This document shows positions 35,018 to 44,824 of a stretch of 64,000 nucleotides of DNA, in pieces. Under the pieces are notes generated by a model. The model was not told where the DNA came from and did no database searches. It saw only the letters and a list, made by a program, of their open reading frames with translations. The translations under genes were made by a program, and so were the position numbers. Source of the stretch: Glebionis coronaria (lineage: Eukaryota > Streptophyta > Magnoliopsida > Asterales > Asteraceae); contig CM046881.1 of assembly GCA_025667525.1 (NCBI GenBank), positions 26,175,580 through 26,239,579 on the forward strand. Reading direction: 5' to 3'. Numbering within the stretch: position 1 is the stretch's first letter; each line of letters opens with the position of its first letter.

Positions 35018-38000
35018 ATGGCACCAAAGTTTAAACCATCAGAATTGGAATTGGGGTTCAGAACTCAACACAACATGATCGCGTATCTTGAAGCTGATGA
35101 TACTCTGTTTCCCCAATACACACAAATGGTGGCGTATTTGAACGCATCCCCCTTAAGGTATGCTCTTTCTCATGCACCACTCATTCCAGTCACACATATT
35201 AAACAGTTCTTTGGAACACTGTTAGTTCCTCAACAGTTAATAGAGTGACTACATTGACTTCTATTGTTCATGGGAGACCTTGGGTTGTTACTGAGGCTTT
35301 GGTACGCCAAGCCTTGCATCTTGATGATGCTGATGGTATAGCCACCCTTCCCATGAATGAAATAGAACAAGGGCTAAAGGCTTTGGGATATCCTTTTCCT
35401 GATGAAGGTACCTTAAACAAGTATCATAAACAGGAATTTCCCCCAGCCTGGAAGTACCTCATACATGTCCTCCTTCAATGTTGGAGTCCCAAATGCACTG
35501 CACACAATGAGATCAATAGATCTATTACAAGTGCTATTGTGTGCATTGCAACAGGGCAAAAATTTAATTATTCAAAAATGATTTTTGAGGGCATGTGTAA
35601 AAATAAGGGGAAAAAATGACTTTAGCTTATCCCCGATTTTTGCAAATGGTTTTTGATGTTCAAGGATACTGCACAATGGATCATAATGATTTTTATGAGA
35701 TCCCTGTGCAAAATAAAGCTATTTTTATGAAGATGAACTCACCACCCCATCGTGACCTACCTTTAACCCAAGCTATGCTTGCTGTTATTGCAGCAGCACA
35801 ACCCCAACCAGACCCCCAACCCCTAATTGACCCAATACCTGAACCATTACCTTCACCTGAACATATGCAAATTGACCAAGATCCCTTCAACGCTGACACA
35901 TTAAATGTTGGCGTTGATGTGCCTATTTCCAACGTTGACACACAACCTTCACAAACCCAAACACCCCTTAACCAACCTACATCCACTCACTCTTCCACAC
36001 CATCTTCCACACCCCCTGAATATAGGTTGATGAAACGCCAAAGGACTACTGGAGTGTTCTCCTCTGGTGGTCCTAGCCATGTAGCAGAGAGAACCACCAC
36101 CAAAAGTGTGGCTGGTGACCTGGATGAGGCTGGGACTATTGGTTCTGGCTTAGAAGCTGGCTAAGGCAGTCCCACCATCATTAAGTCCTCATCCTTGCCC
36201 AATGAATCTGACTTAGGAGGTCAAATCCCAATTTTAGAAGAGGGCAGACTGGAACCAATGACTCTTATGGAATTGACGGCAGTCTGCATGAGCTTGCAAA
36301 AGCAAAATGCAGATTTAGTACAAGTTGTCAGCTCACAAGGCCTTGAACTCAAGCAATTGAGGGAGAGGATTGTTGTTTTGGAAACTGCAAGTGCAAGGAG
36401 AGGTATGGAGGAATCTTCCAAAGGGGAGGAAGATCCAATAAATCTGAGTGATAAGGGCAGCCATGATGGTCAATCTTTGGATGTTGCTGAGGCCCTTACG
36501 AGTTTGAAGAAACAAACAGGTTTTGATACGTCCTTAGTCTCTCCTACCAACTTGAATTTATCATTTACAGCTATGTTGGAAGAGATTACAAAAGGCGCTG
36601 AGGCAGGGAATTTGGGCGTTGACAAGGAGAATTTAGACGCTGACAGAAATATTTTGGGCGCTGATAGAAAAAAATTGGGCGTTGACAGACCTGCACATGA
36701 AGGTGATGTATCCCAGTCATCATCCATCATCAAGGAGGTTTCTACACAGGTATCACCATCTACCTTACCAACAATTGATCCACTAGATAAGGGTAAGGGT
36801 ATTATGGTAGAAGAGATTGTTCCAAAGAATGAAACTCAAGTTGAGTTTGATAGAAGATTAGCTGCACAAATCATGGAACAGGATAAAAAGGAGGTGAAAG
36901 AGTCACCATTTGTTGTTACTTCAGAAGAAGGAAGTGATGGAGCTAGCTCAGACTCAAGTGTTATGATTATAGAACCAGAAAGACTTGAGTATGGAGAAGA
37001 GTTGGCCAATGAGAAATTGAGAGAGTTGAAATTGCAGGTTGACTTTGACATGCCAGAGGTGGTTCAAATGTATCATGCTTGGGAAGAAAGATGTATGGAG
37101 AATCCACACTTGACTACTTCAGATCAAATATGGGGTTTGGAGATTCTCCTCAGAGTTTAGAAGGATTGCCAGGTAATTTTGAAACACAAGGCAAGCAATA
37201 TTCTCTCAGAATTGAAAAGGGATAAAAGGGAGCTATACTGCATGTTGCTCAGATGTCATGGAGTAGGATGGACTTATCAGAAGTTGAAGGCATTGACATT
37301 TGATGAGTTGGAATGCAAGGCTTAGCCCATTTGGGTGAGAGTGCAGGAAGCAAACACTCTCAGACTTCTTTCTGATGAAAGAAAGGAAGAACTTGCAGAA
37401 GAAATGGAGCTCAAGAAAGCTATGTTTATTCCTAGACCAGTGAAAAGGGGAATTTCTCTTGAGTTTCCCAAAGATATGGATCCACTATATCCAAGTGAAG
37501 CTGTTATAAGAAAGAGTCTCAAGCTCTCACCATTAGAAGCTTCAGATATGGTGCAAGTGTTACCATTAGATTCCAGAAACCCAATTGTGAGCTATGAAGA
37601 AGATGAATGTGGGTTTTGGAAGATTGGCAGATATGGCAAAGAGGTACACACTTTTACCACTCTCATATCTTTGTTTGCAAGTTGTGATAGAGAATACTTG
37701 GTAGACCTATGGAGGTTGCTAGAGACCAAGTATGAGGCTGAAGCACCAACTTTAGCTAATGGAATAAAACTGTTGTCCACATTCAAAAGAATGTGTGGAC
37801 CAAAAGATGAGGATCCTGCTATTTGGAAGGATCTTGAAGATGACCTCAGTAGTCTTCAATGGAGATTATATTCAGTTGCTGGTGTTTACCATTTGAGTTC
37901 TACAAAGTTTGCTGAGTATCTACTTGTGGATGGTCAGTATTTTATATCCAAGGCTATTTTGGAGAAGATGAAGGACACTCAGCTAGAAATTGATTATTCA

Positions 38001-38078
38001 AGTGACGTGGCAAAAGACTTGATCAGATTTATTCATTACCAATATGAGAAGGTTTGTAAGATTCCTCCTAGTCCTTAA
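35018..38078 (+). pseudogene. SIRE-A third ORF (additional ORF after pol), frameshifted and stopped
   Basis: Opens at ATG 35018 (MAPKFKPSELELGF..). The pieces 35018-35248, 35245-35619 and 35616-38078 lie in three successive frames (breaks near 35245 and at an A-run near 35610). The third piece has stops TAA 36162, TAG 37158 and TAG 37323. The N-terminal half has the LPMNEI-GL--LGYPFPDEGTLN and FPPAWKYLIHVLLQCWSPK region seen in Copia third ORFs of composites. The middle is proline-rich, then a coiled coil (LQKQNADLVQVVSSQGLELKQ). The C-terminal block 37335-38078 (YLVDLWRLLETKYE; DDLSSLQWRLYSVAGVYHL; KDLIRFIHYQYEK) is the recurrent last domain. Function is unknown; SIRE relatives call this ORF env-like, but I see no convincing signal peptide or membrane span. 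Two 21-bp arrays lie within it. Confidence 0.78.
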
Positions 38079-38118
38079 TGCTTATTCAGAAACTTGATCA
38101 TAAGAGTGGATATCAAGT

Positions 38119-38130
38119 TTAGGGGAGGAT
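38119..38130 (+). other. SIRE-A polypurine tract
   Basis: TTTAGGGGAGGAT directly before the 3' LTR TGTTGGG; typical SIRE-type PPT. Confidence 0.85.
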
Positions 38131-38648
38131 TGTTGGGAATAAATTAAGGCCAGATCACTTGAGCGCTGACAAGAGTAAAACAAGCGTTGACAAGAGCAAA
38201 ACAAGCGCTGACAGCTCAAGCGTTGACAAGACAAAGTCAAATGTTGATACATTGAAGACAAGCACTGATGGGAAGATATACTCTACGCGTTTATTGTATT
38301 CTAGATTACTTCTATTAAAGATAGGAACACCAATGTATTTTCTATATTTATCTTTACCTAGAATAGCTGATACGTAGATTATTGTACAAGGCTTCTTATG
38401 TCTATAAAAGAAGACCTTTAGGTTAATGTTTCATATAAGTTTTCATTCGTAAACTACTTTCATTGTAAGCAAGTTTGATATCATTAATCAAAGTTAAAGT
38501 TTGTTTATATCATTGTGTGTTCTTGTTTAAGTGTTAATTCTGCATAACACTTAGATTATCATAAGCATATACAAAGATTTCTCTAAGTGTATTACTTGAT
38601 CTAATCTCGTATACATAAAGCTAAATCTATCTAAGTTTGGGATCAATA
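38131..38648 (+). repeat. SIRE-A 3' LTR
   Basis: 518 bp. The motif array here has units at 38164, 38185, 38206, 38221, 38242 and 38263 (four intact), one more than the 5' LTR. The last bases read CAATA against CAACA at 27229-27233. TATA box at 38403-38410. Followed by TSD TTTCA and the rest of the Athila LTR. Confidence 0.93.
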
Positions 38649-40089
38649 TTTCATAAATCTGAAAATAAGATTTACAAGTGCTTGAACAAGGAAAAACCAA
38701 AAGCCACGTACAAATGAGACCCTATGGCTTTATATATAGCCTTACAATGTATCTAGAAAGGTGATAAAGAAGTAAAACCCTAGTCTTGAACTTCCAAAAT
38801 TGCCCTTATGAAGTTTGAATATCTTGGAGAATCATGTGAAAGATTCTTGTTGTGTAGTGATAGCTGGCAAGCAAAAGGTGATCCAAAGGCTTGTAACAAG
38901 CTTAGAAAGTAAGTTGAATTCAACAACGTTGGATTTACTGGCTTGCTTTTGTTTGGACGTGAAGGGTGGGGCAGGGGAGGTAGCATGTGACAAAAGGGAT
39001 GATGATGTGGCATGTTTTAAGGTTGGGTTGTAATTATAGGACCCTTAATCATTGTTCTGGAAAGAATTAGCCTTTAATTCATAATGATTAAGGAATGCCT
39101 AATTTTGTTCTTGAGCTGATGAACACAAGGTTTAATCTGTTTTAGGGGTGATTAATATTTAAAAAGGTGTTTAGGCGCCAAGGATTTAATTAAGTATAAA
39201 TCGGGTGAGTGGAAGGCTGAGGTGGAGGCAGGGAGTAGTGTGATTGGTGGAAGTGGTGAGTGGGGTGAGGTGGCAGCTTGTGGTTGGACTAGGTAACTAT
39301 GATGTCTGGCCAACTTAAGCCCTTCACTTCTTTTCCTTTTGCCACTTTGTAAATAAAGCTAAACAAATTCGAATCCCTTTGTAATTAAACATTCATTTTT
39401 CACACTTTTGCCTCAAATACTTTTCCAAAGTATTTTCAGGGGTATTTCTTGCCATTTTGTGATTTTTGAGGGACTGATTTGGCATTTTGTTGATGGATAA
39501 TGGTCTTGACTTGCATGATTGGTATTTTGGAGGACTGAAATTGCCAAGTCATGTTTGATGAGGGACCATTTTTGCCAAATGTTGAAAGTTAAGGGTCCTT
39601 TTTGTAATTTTGGGATTTCCAAAGGACCAAACTTGTAATTTCTTGTACTTTGAAGGACTTCATTATGTATTTGACATTATGGAGGATAATGGTTGACAAT
39701 TTAGCTTTGTTGAGGGGCTAAACTTGCCAATTCTTCAAAGTGGAGGGCCTTTTTTGTAATTTTGACAAACTTTAGGGACCAAACTTGTAATTATGAGGAT
39801 ATAAGGGTATAAAGTGTCAATTCTTCCATATTGGAGGACCCTTCTTCATAATTCTTCAAATCTTCAAGAGTTAATCTTGGGAAAGTCTTCATTAGGGCTT
39901 GGTTCATTGTGCGGCTTCGTTTCCGTGTTTGTTTTTGTATGATTCTTGTGATCTTTTGTCATTTTCTCAATATCCGTACCTAAAATACACAAGCAACAAA
40001 CACAAGCATTATATGGGTATTTTGATGATATTTAATGCATTTTAAGCCTTATTTGGACGATGAGACTATGTATAAAAGTAGTCTCATCA
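38649..40089 (-). repeat. Athila 5' LTR, upstream portion (U3 side)
   Basis: Continues the LTR interrupted at 26730 and matches 1930-3285 of the 3' LTR. It holds about 85-90 bp (about 38824-38910) missing from the other copy. It ends ..GTCTCATCA at 40089, which is the 5' start of the element on the minus strand. Confidence 0.9.
38728..38738 (-). promoter_or_regulatory. TATA-like box of Athila 5' LTR
   Basis: Minus strand TATATATAAAG, same as 2002-2012. The SIRE-A insertion edge (38648) lies only about 80 bp downstream, so any Athila transcript from here would run straight into SIRE-A antisense sequence. Confidence 0.45.
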
Positions 40090-40158
40090 TGTAGGAATCA
40101 CTGTTGAGGGTTTTGGGTGTTTGAGTGACTGCTCCCCCTTAGGTGAGGCAGTGTCTAC
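40090..40158 (-). other. SIRE-B sequence after third-ORF stop
   Basis: The 69 bp between the TAA at 40161-40159 and the Athila boundary. Its first five bases on plus, TGTAG, are the presumed Athila target duplication. Confidence 0.55.
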
Positions 40159-40790
40159 TTATTCTTCAGAGGTGGAGGTTGCTGAATTATCCCCCTCAGG
40201 CATAGCGCCGGTAGTAGCTGTGCCTGAACCAGGACTAAGGAACTTCTTGAATTCTTGATGAACAAAGAGGCAGATTTCCTTAAGTTCCTCTTGCAACAGC
40301 TCTTGAAGAAGAGTTTGTGAAGGCTCAAACGCCTTAGCAATCGTTGCAACATTGGCTTTGACAGCTGATGAGAGGACAGATGGTATGTATTGCTGGAGGC
40401 TCTGGTTAATAACAGCTGGGAGGTGAGCTTTTGTAAATATTCCAAGTGTTGCTTGGCCCCTAGTTCCAGGACATTTGGCAGTGTTGGGAAGGGAATTGGG
40501 GTTGGTGCACAGAGCCTCTGGTCCAATAGCCGCTTAGCAGCTAGTTCTTGCACATTGGGCAGTGATGGGAAGGGGATGGGTTTCAATTCTGATGTAACTT
40601 GGTCATCATCAGCATCCATATCAGCATAGTATGAAATGGTCAAGTCCTCTTCGATAATGAAGACCTCATCCTCTGGTATTGAATCAATGTCTGACATGGC
40701 ATCAAGATCTATGTGGGGGACTTCAGCATTGTCATCACAAGCGATAGAATAGGCATCATCATTCTGCTGTTCTTCATGAACATTATGAGC
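40159..40790 (-). pseudogene. SIRE-B third ORF, exon 2 (one frameshift)
   Basis: Starts in phase 0 right after an acceptor (ACAG at 40794-40791) with AHNVHEEQQNDDAYSIACDD, then MSDIDSIPEDEVFIIEEDL. It contains an internal duplication of about 17 residues (PIPFPSLPNVQELAAK and PIPFPTLPNVLELGAK). Near 40440 the frame shifts: the sensible continuation (PAVINQSLQQYIPSVLSSAV, later LLQEELKEICLFVHQEFKKF) runs in another frame to TAA 40161-40159. It is acidic and helical-looking; function unknown. Confidence 0.65.
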
Positions 40791-41641
40791 CTGTTATGAC
40801 ATTTGTTAGTAACCAATTGTGAAAAATAATGAAGTTATAGATCGCCATTCGCTGCCCCTAGGAAAGCTGGGTGTGATTATCCAGCCCCCCCATAAGGATT
40901 TCTCCTTGGGACTCTTTTACATATGAAATAGTTATAGTGAAGGGTCGCCATTCGCTGCCCCTAGGATAGCTGGGTGTGATTATCCAGCTCCCCCTAAAGG
41001 ATTGCTCCTTGGGACTCTTTTGAGTTGTGAAAGTTATGTGGTGAATGGTCGCCGTTCGCTGCCCCTAGGATAGCTGGGTGTGATTATCCAGCTCCCCCTG
41101 AAGGATTGCTCCTTGGGAATCTTTTAGTTGTGAAGTCATTGAGGTTAAAGGTCGCCATTTATCGCTGCCCCTAGGAAGACTGAGGGTGATTATTCAGTCC
41201 CCCCAAAAGAATAAATTCTTTGGGACTCTTTTAGTTGTGAATTGTTTGAAGGTAATGGTCGCCTTTTATCGCTGCCCCTAGGAAGACTGAGGGTGATTAT
41301 TTAGTTCCCCCAAAAGAATGAATTCTTTGGGACTCTTTTTAATGAGGGGACCCAGAGACTACGTGAAGTGTAGAGACTCTAGGTCAGGACCTATAGCATG
41401 CTCAAGTTGTTATGGATAAGATCACAGTCCAGAGGGTAAAGGATCATCGGGGTGTGTTATGAGCACAAATGAATCATATCCTTGTGTTAAGACAAAGTAT
41501 ATAGATAATCCTAAGGATCTAAGTGCTGACATAGACACTCTATGGGTTGAGGAAAACCCTAAGTCTTCATCACTCTCTCCTACAGAATGTTGAGAGTGAT
41601 TGTTTGTGAACCTCCAAAAGAATAAAATGGCAAACTAATAC
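40791..41641 (-). other. Candidate intron in SIRE-B third ORF
   Basis: 851 bp on the minus strand: donor CAG/GTATTAG at 41641, branch-like TACTAAC about 15-20 bases before the acceptor, acceptor CATAACAG at 40791. Both flanking frames join in phase 0, and reading through the interval meets stops quickly. A five-unit tandem repeat fills 40841-41341. Splicing is inferred from sequence only. Confidence 0.65.
40841..41341 (-). repeat. Five-copy ~104-bp tandem repeat within the intron
   Basis: Units start near 40841, 40945, 41049, 41151 and 41258 (plus strand cue TCGCCATTCGCTGCCCCTAG). Each unit carries AGCTGGGTGTGATTATCCAG or its variant, a run of Cs (a purine-rich run on the transcribed strand) and CTTGGGACTCTTTT. 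Units 1-3 and units 4-5 form two subtypes (the latter with CTGAGGGTGATTATT), suggesting stepwise duplication. Confidence 0.85.
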
Positions 41642-42775
41642 CTGAGAGATATCAGCGTTGAGAAGGTTCTTAGTCGTCTCTGCTGACTGGGAGATGCTAG
41701 ACTCTGGTTGTTTGTCAGCGGCAGGATCTACAACCACATCCACCAGAGAAGGGGATGGGTTCTTCTTGGTCTTCTTGGGCTTGGAAGGATTAACATAAGG
41801 GGTTTCAGAGGAAAGGGGGATGTCTTTCCTCTTTTTCTTCTTTTCCTTGGGCACCTTGGGCTGAGAAGAAGACTGCACAGAGGTCTTTAACAGAGACTTG
41901 TCAGTTCCTCTTTCAGCATTCACCTCATTGTGAGGGATCAAGGGCTCTCCATCAGCAACCGGTAACCCAGCGACCTGTATCATGTGCCTGCTGAGAGGCA
42001 CTTCATCTTCCAGTGGGGTCTTTTGTGATGCAGCAGTGATGTGATAAGGAGAGAAAGAGAGAAGTTCATCATTGGTGTATCCTTCACCCAGCATATCTTC
42101 TAAGAGAAGAGAGAGATATCTAGTGTAGCAGATGGTGGCCAGTCTGTTCTTCTTCCCTTTGTTTTCTAACATAGCAATGAGGTCAGAGTAGAGTATATGG
42201 GCGATCCCTATATCTTGTCCCTAAATTAAGCTGTAGGCAATGGCTTGTTGGGCTCCATTGAGTTGATCATGAGACCCTTGGTTTCCACCCAGACATTTCA
42301 CAATATATAACATCAGCGTCCTCCAAATAGGTGAGAAGTAGTTCACTTTGATCAGGGATTTGGTCTGGAAACCTTGTGTGGTGAAGGGTTTATCATTGTC
42401 GTCATGAGGACGAAGGGTAGCAAGAGCCTTCTTCACAGTGGCACTGGCAGGTATAGCGGACATACCTTCATTGACAGGAAGTCCAATGACTTTGGCAAAT
42501 TTAGGAAGATCAAAGGTGAGAGGTTGGGGATGTGTGGAAAGGTTGAAGGTGATGTGAGAAGAGGTTGGATCAACTTCCGTGCTATACCAGAACTCCTTCA
42601 AATATTGGTGGTAGCAAGCGGAGGGTACTTTGGTAATGGCTTCAAAGATGGTGGAGTTTTTGAGGAAGGAGAACAAAGGTTGGTAGAGTGAATTTGTGTG
42701 CTCCAAGAGAGCTACACAGTTGTTCAAGGCAATTTTGCCATCATGAATCCCAAAATCAACGTTTGAGGCGGCCAA
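41642..42775 (-). pseudogene. SIRE-B third ORF, exon 1 (one nonsense codon)
   Basis: Opens at ATG 42775 (MAASNVDFGIHDGKIAL..). An in-frame TAG at 42223-42221 splits it from the in-frame continuation GQDIGIAHILYSDLIAML. Conserved-looking blocks: LLEHTNSLYQPLFSFLKNS, YHQYLKEFWYSTEV, FNLSTHPQPLTFDL, LATICYTRYLSLLLEDML, then a lysine-rich, NLS-like tail (PKEKKKKRKDIPL; KPKKTKKNPSPS). The exon ends ..NLLNADISQ at the GT donor. I know this ORF type only as a recurrent companion of Copia pol in composite genomes; its role is unknown. Confidence 0.72.
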
Positions 42776-43153
42776 AACAGTGAAAGCGGTGTTAGATGAT
42801 TAAGACGCCATTGTTGAAGTGTGGAAGAAATGAAGGTTTTGAGAGGATGAATAGTTGTGTGTGTGTGAAAGTTATGAGAATGTGAGTTTTGAAAAGTGAG
42901 TCAAGGGTTTTGATAAAAGGGTTTGCCGTTTTTTAATTAAAGCATTTAATGCAAAAATTTACCTTTTAGGAAAAGTGGGACCCCTTGACTCTTCAAGTGA
43001 TATTTCTGTCCCTTGGAAAGCGAGAAAGTTGTTGACAATAAAGGTTAATCATTTGAATTAAATATGGGAATATATTAAGTCCCATTGGAATGTAACTACC
43101 TCATTACATTCAATTCCCTTTAATGCCCAGAGACAAAGGTCAGAGATCATTTA
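42776..43153 (-). other. SIRE-B spacer between pol and third ORF; no gene
   Basis: A 378-bp AT-rich spacer with a GT microsatellite near 42856-42870. Nothing else recognised. Confidence 0.6.
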
Positions 43154-44638
43154 TCAGATTTGTTTACCAATATTGAGCATACCCAGCACAACAACCAACC
43201 TTGTAAAACTTGGCTCAGCCAGAGGTTTGGTGAACATATCAGCGAGTTGGTATTTAGTGGGTATAAAATGAAGCTCAATATTACCTTTTAAAATATGGTC
43301 TCTGATAAAGTGATACCTGATGTCAATATGCTTAGTTCTGGAATGAAGTACCGGATTATTTGAGATGGCTATAGCACTTGTGTTATAACAGAATATGGGA
43401 ACCTTTTCATAAATGATCCCATAATCAGCCAGCTGACTTCTCATCCAGAGAACTTGAGCACAACAACCAGCGACCGCAACATATTCAGCTTCAGCTGATG
43501 ACATGGCCACAAAGTTTTGTTTCTTGGCGCTCCAGCATACTAACTTTCAACCAAGGATTTGACAACTCCCAGAGGTGCTCTTTCTATCAAGACAACACCC
43601 AGCGTAGTCAGAGTCTGAGTAGGCTTTGAGGTTGAAGCCTGATCCATTAGGATACCAGAGACCCAATGTGGGAGATCCTTTTAAGTACGTGAAAATTCTT
43701 TTGACAACTACAAGGTGGGATTCCTTGGGGTTAGCTTGGTACCTAGCATAGAGACATGTGGCAAATTGTATGTCTGGTCTGCTTACTGTGAGGTACATCA
43801 GTGACCCAATCATGCCTCTATATAAGGTTTCATTAACAGAGACCCCTGAGTCATCAGCTCCCAAGTTGTTGGGAGGAAGCATGGGGCATTTCACTAATGC
43901 ACAATCAGACATATCATACTTCTTGAGCAAATCCTTAACATATTTTTCTTGACAAATGGAAATTCCTTTTGAATTCTGTTTAATTTGAAAACCCAAGAAA
44001 AAGGTTAATTCCCCCATCATGCTCATCTCATATTTTTTTGGCATTAATTTGGTAAACTGTTTGCTCAATGTAATATTGGTTGAACCAAAAATTATATCAT
44101 CTATATAAATCTGTACTAAAATGACATCACCCTTGGACCTATAAGTGAACAGGGTTTGATCAATGGTACCTCTGACAAATTTATTTTCAAGTAAGAATTT
44201 GGATAGGGTTTCATACCAGGCTCTAGGTGCTTGTTTTAGCCCATAGAGTGCTTTGTGAAGTCTGCAGACATGGTCAGGATACTCACTGCTTTCAAACCCT
44301 GGGGGTTGATAGACATATACTTCCTCTGCAAGCTTTTCATTGAGGAAACCACTCTTCACATCCATCTGGTACACAGTAAACCCCATATAAGCTGCAAAGG
44401 CTAGGAAGATTCTGATAGCTTCCAATCTGGCTACTGGTGCAAACGTTTCATCATAGTCAATCCCCTCAGATTGATTATATCCCAACACCACAAGCCTAGC
44501 CTTGTTTTTGACAATCATGCCAACTTCATCCCTTTTGTTTCTATAGACCCATTTAGTTCCAACCACTTGCTTTCCAACTGGAGCTTTTACCAGAGTCCAC
44601 ACCTTGTTTCTCTTGATCTGATTAAGCTTATCTTGCAT
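43154..44638 (-). pseudogene. pol: SIRE-B Pol: reverse transcriptase and RNase H
   Basis: One frame of 495 codons with a single TGA at 43549-43547, between ..CQILG and KLVCWSAKKQ. RT motifs: [66 protein letters not shown] (catalytic; Copia usually has YVDD), FFLGFQIKQ. RNase [52 protein letters not shown], and the end LADMFTKPLA. The upstream linker 44824-44639 is frameshifted. The TGA replaces what should be Gly (LGGKLV), a transversion, unlike the C-to-T pattern in SIRE-A. Confidence 0.9.
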
Positions 44639-44824
44639 TGCAACAACCCACCCTTCATCTAGAAGTGCACAACCACATTCTTGGGTTCATCCTCAGAGAG
44701 AAAATCAGGCGAAAAGGCATTCATTGGCTGAGGCGGTTTCTAGAGATCTTAATTTACCTCTGGTGGAGACTCCTTCAGAGGGTTCACCAAGAATATTCAC
44801 CAGAAGAATATCTTGGTTCCTACT
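44639..44824 (-). pseudogene. SIRE-B integrase-RT linker, frameshifted
   Basis: Joins the two pol blocks. The expected RT lead-in [15 protein letters not shown] is legible at about 44675-44630, but the residues before it lie in other frames with stops. Confidence 0.6.

Larger units (their letters stand above)
26731..38648 (+). mobile_element. SIRE-A: Ty1/Copia SIRE/Maximus-type retrotransposon with third ORF
   Basis: Plus strand: LTR 26731-27233, iMet PBS 27236-27247, gag 27333-30143, pol about 30164-33763, spacer, third ORF 35018-38078, PPT 38119-38130, LTR 38131-38648. Target duplication TTTCA is at 26726-26730 and 38649-38653, inside the Athila 5' LTR. The LTRs end TGTTG..CAACA (CAATA in the 3' copy). 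The long gag with coiled coil, [10 protein letters not shown] protease, Copia domain order (PR-IN-RT-RH) and an extra ORF after pol define the SIRE/Maximus group. Pol carries three in-frame stops, all explicable by C-to-T changes. The whole element is peppered with 21-bp-spaced RCGYTGACA motifs. Confidence 0.93.
1..40089 (-). mobile_element. Athila-type Ty3/Gypsy LTR retrotransposon, minus strand, interrupted twice, left end outside window
   Basis: The minus-strand order is: 5' LTR (40089 down to 23933, split by SIRE-A), tRNA-Asp PBS (23929-23911), gag (23247), gag-PR linker, PR-RT-RH-IN (21168-19966 and 7592-5157), purine tract (3295-3286), 3' LTR (3285 to beyond 1). The two LTRs match over their whole shared length. 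The TG..CA ends (TGATGAGAC.. on minus, ..CTTCATCA next to the PBS) fit an LTR of about 4.2 kb. The protease motif DLGASINLMPL and the tRNA-Asp PBS are hallmarks of the Athila lineage. The insertion lies in the 3' end of SIRE-B; the 5 bp after the right boundary (TGTAG, 40090-40094) should be the target duplication, but its partner is outside the window. The element hosts SIRE-A (26731-38648, TSD TTTCA) and a 12.4-kb Gypsy element (7598-19960, TSD TAACT). It is coding-dead: several stops and frameshifts, and no env-like ORF between pol and the 3' LTR. Confidence 0.9.

Noticed and set aside
38159..38377. 72-codon ORF at the start of the SIRE-A 3' LTR (MSADKSKTSVDK..)
   Set aside because: Produced by the 21-bp array (multiple of 3) in U3; upstream of the promoter, so not an expected product.
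40841..41341. CRISPR-like appearance of evenly spaced repeats
   Set aside because: Units are contiguous ~104-bp tandem repeats without unique spacers, in a plant element.
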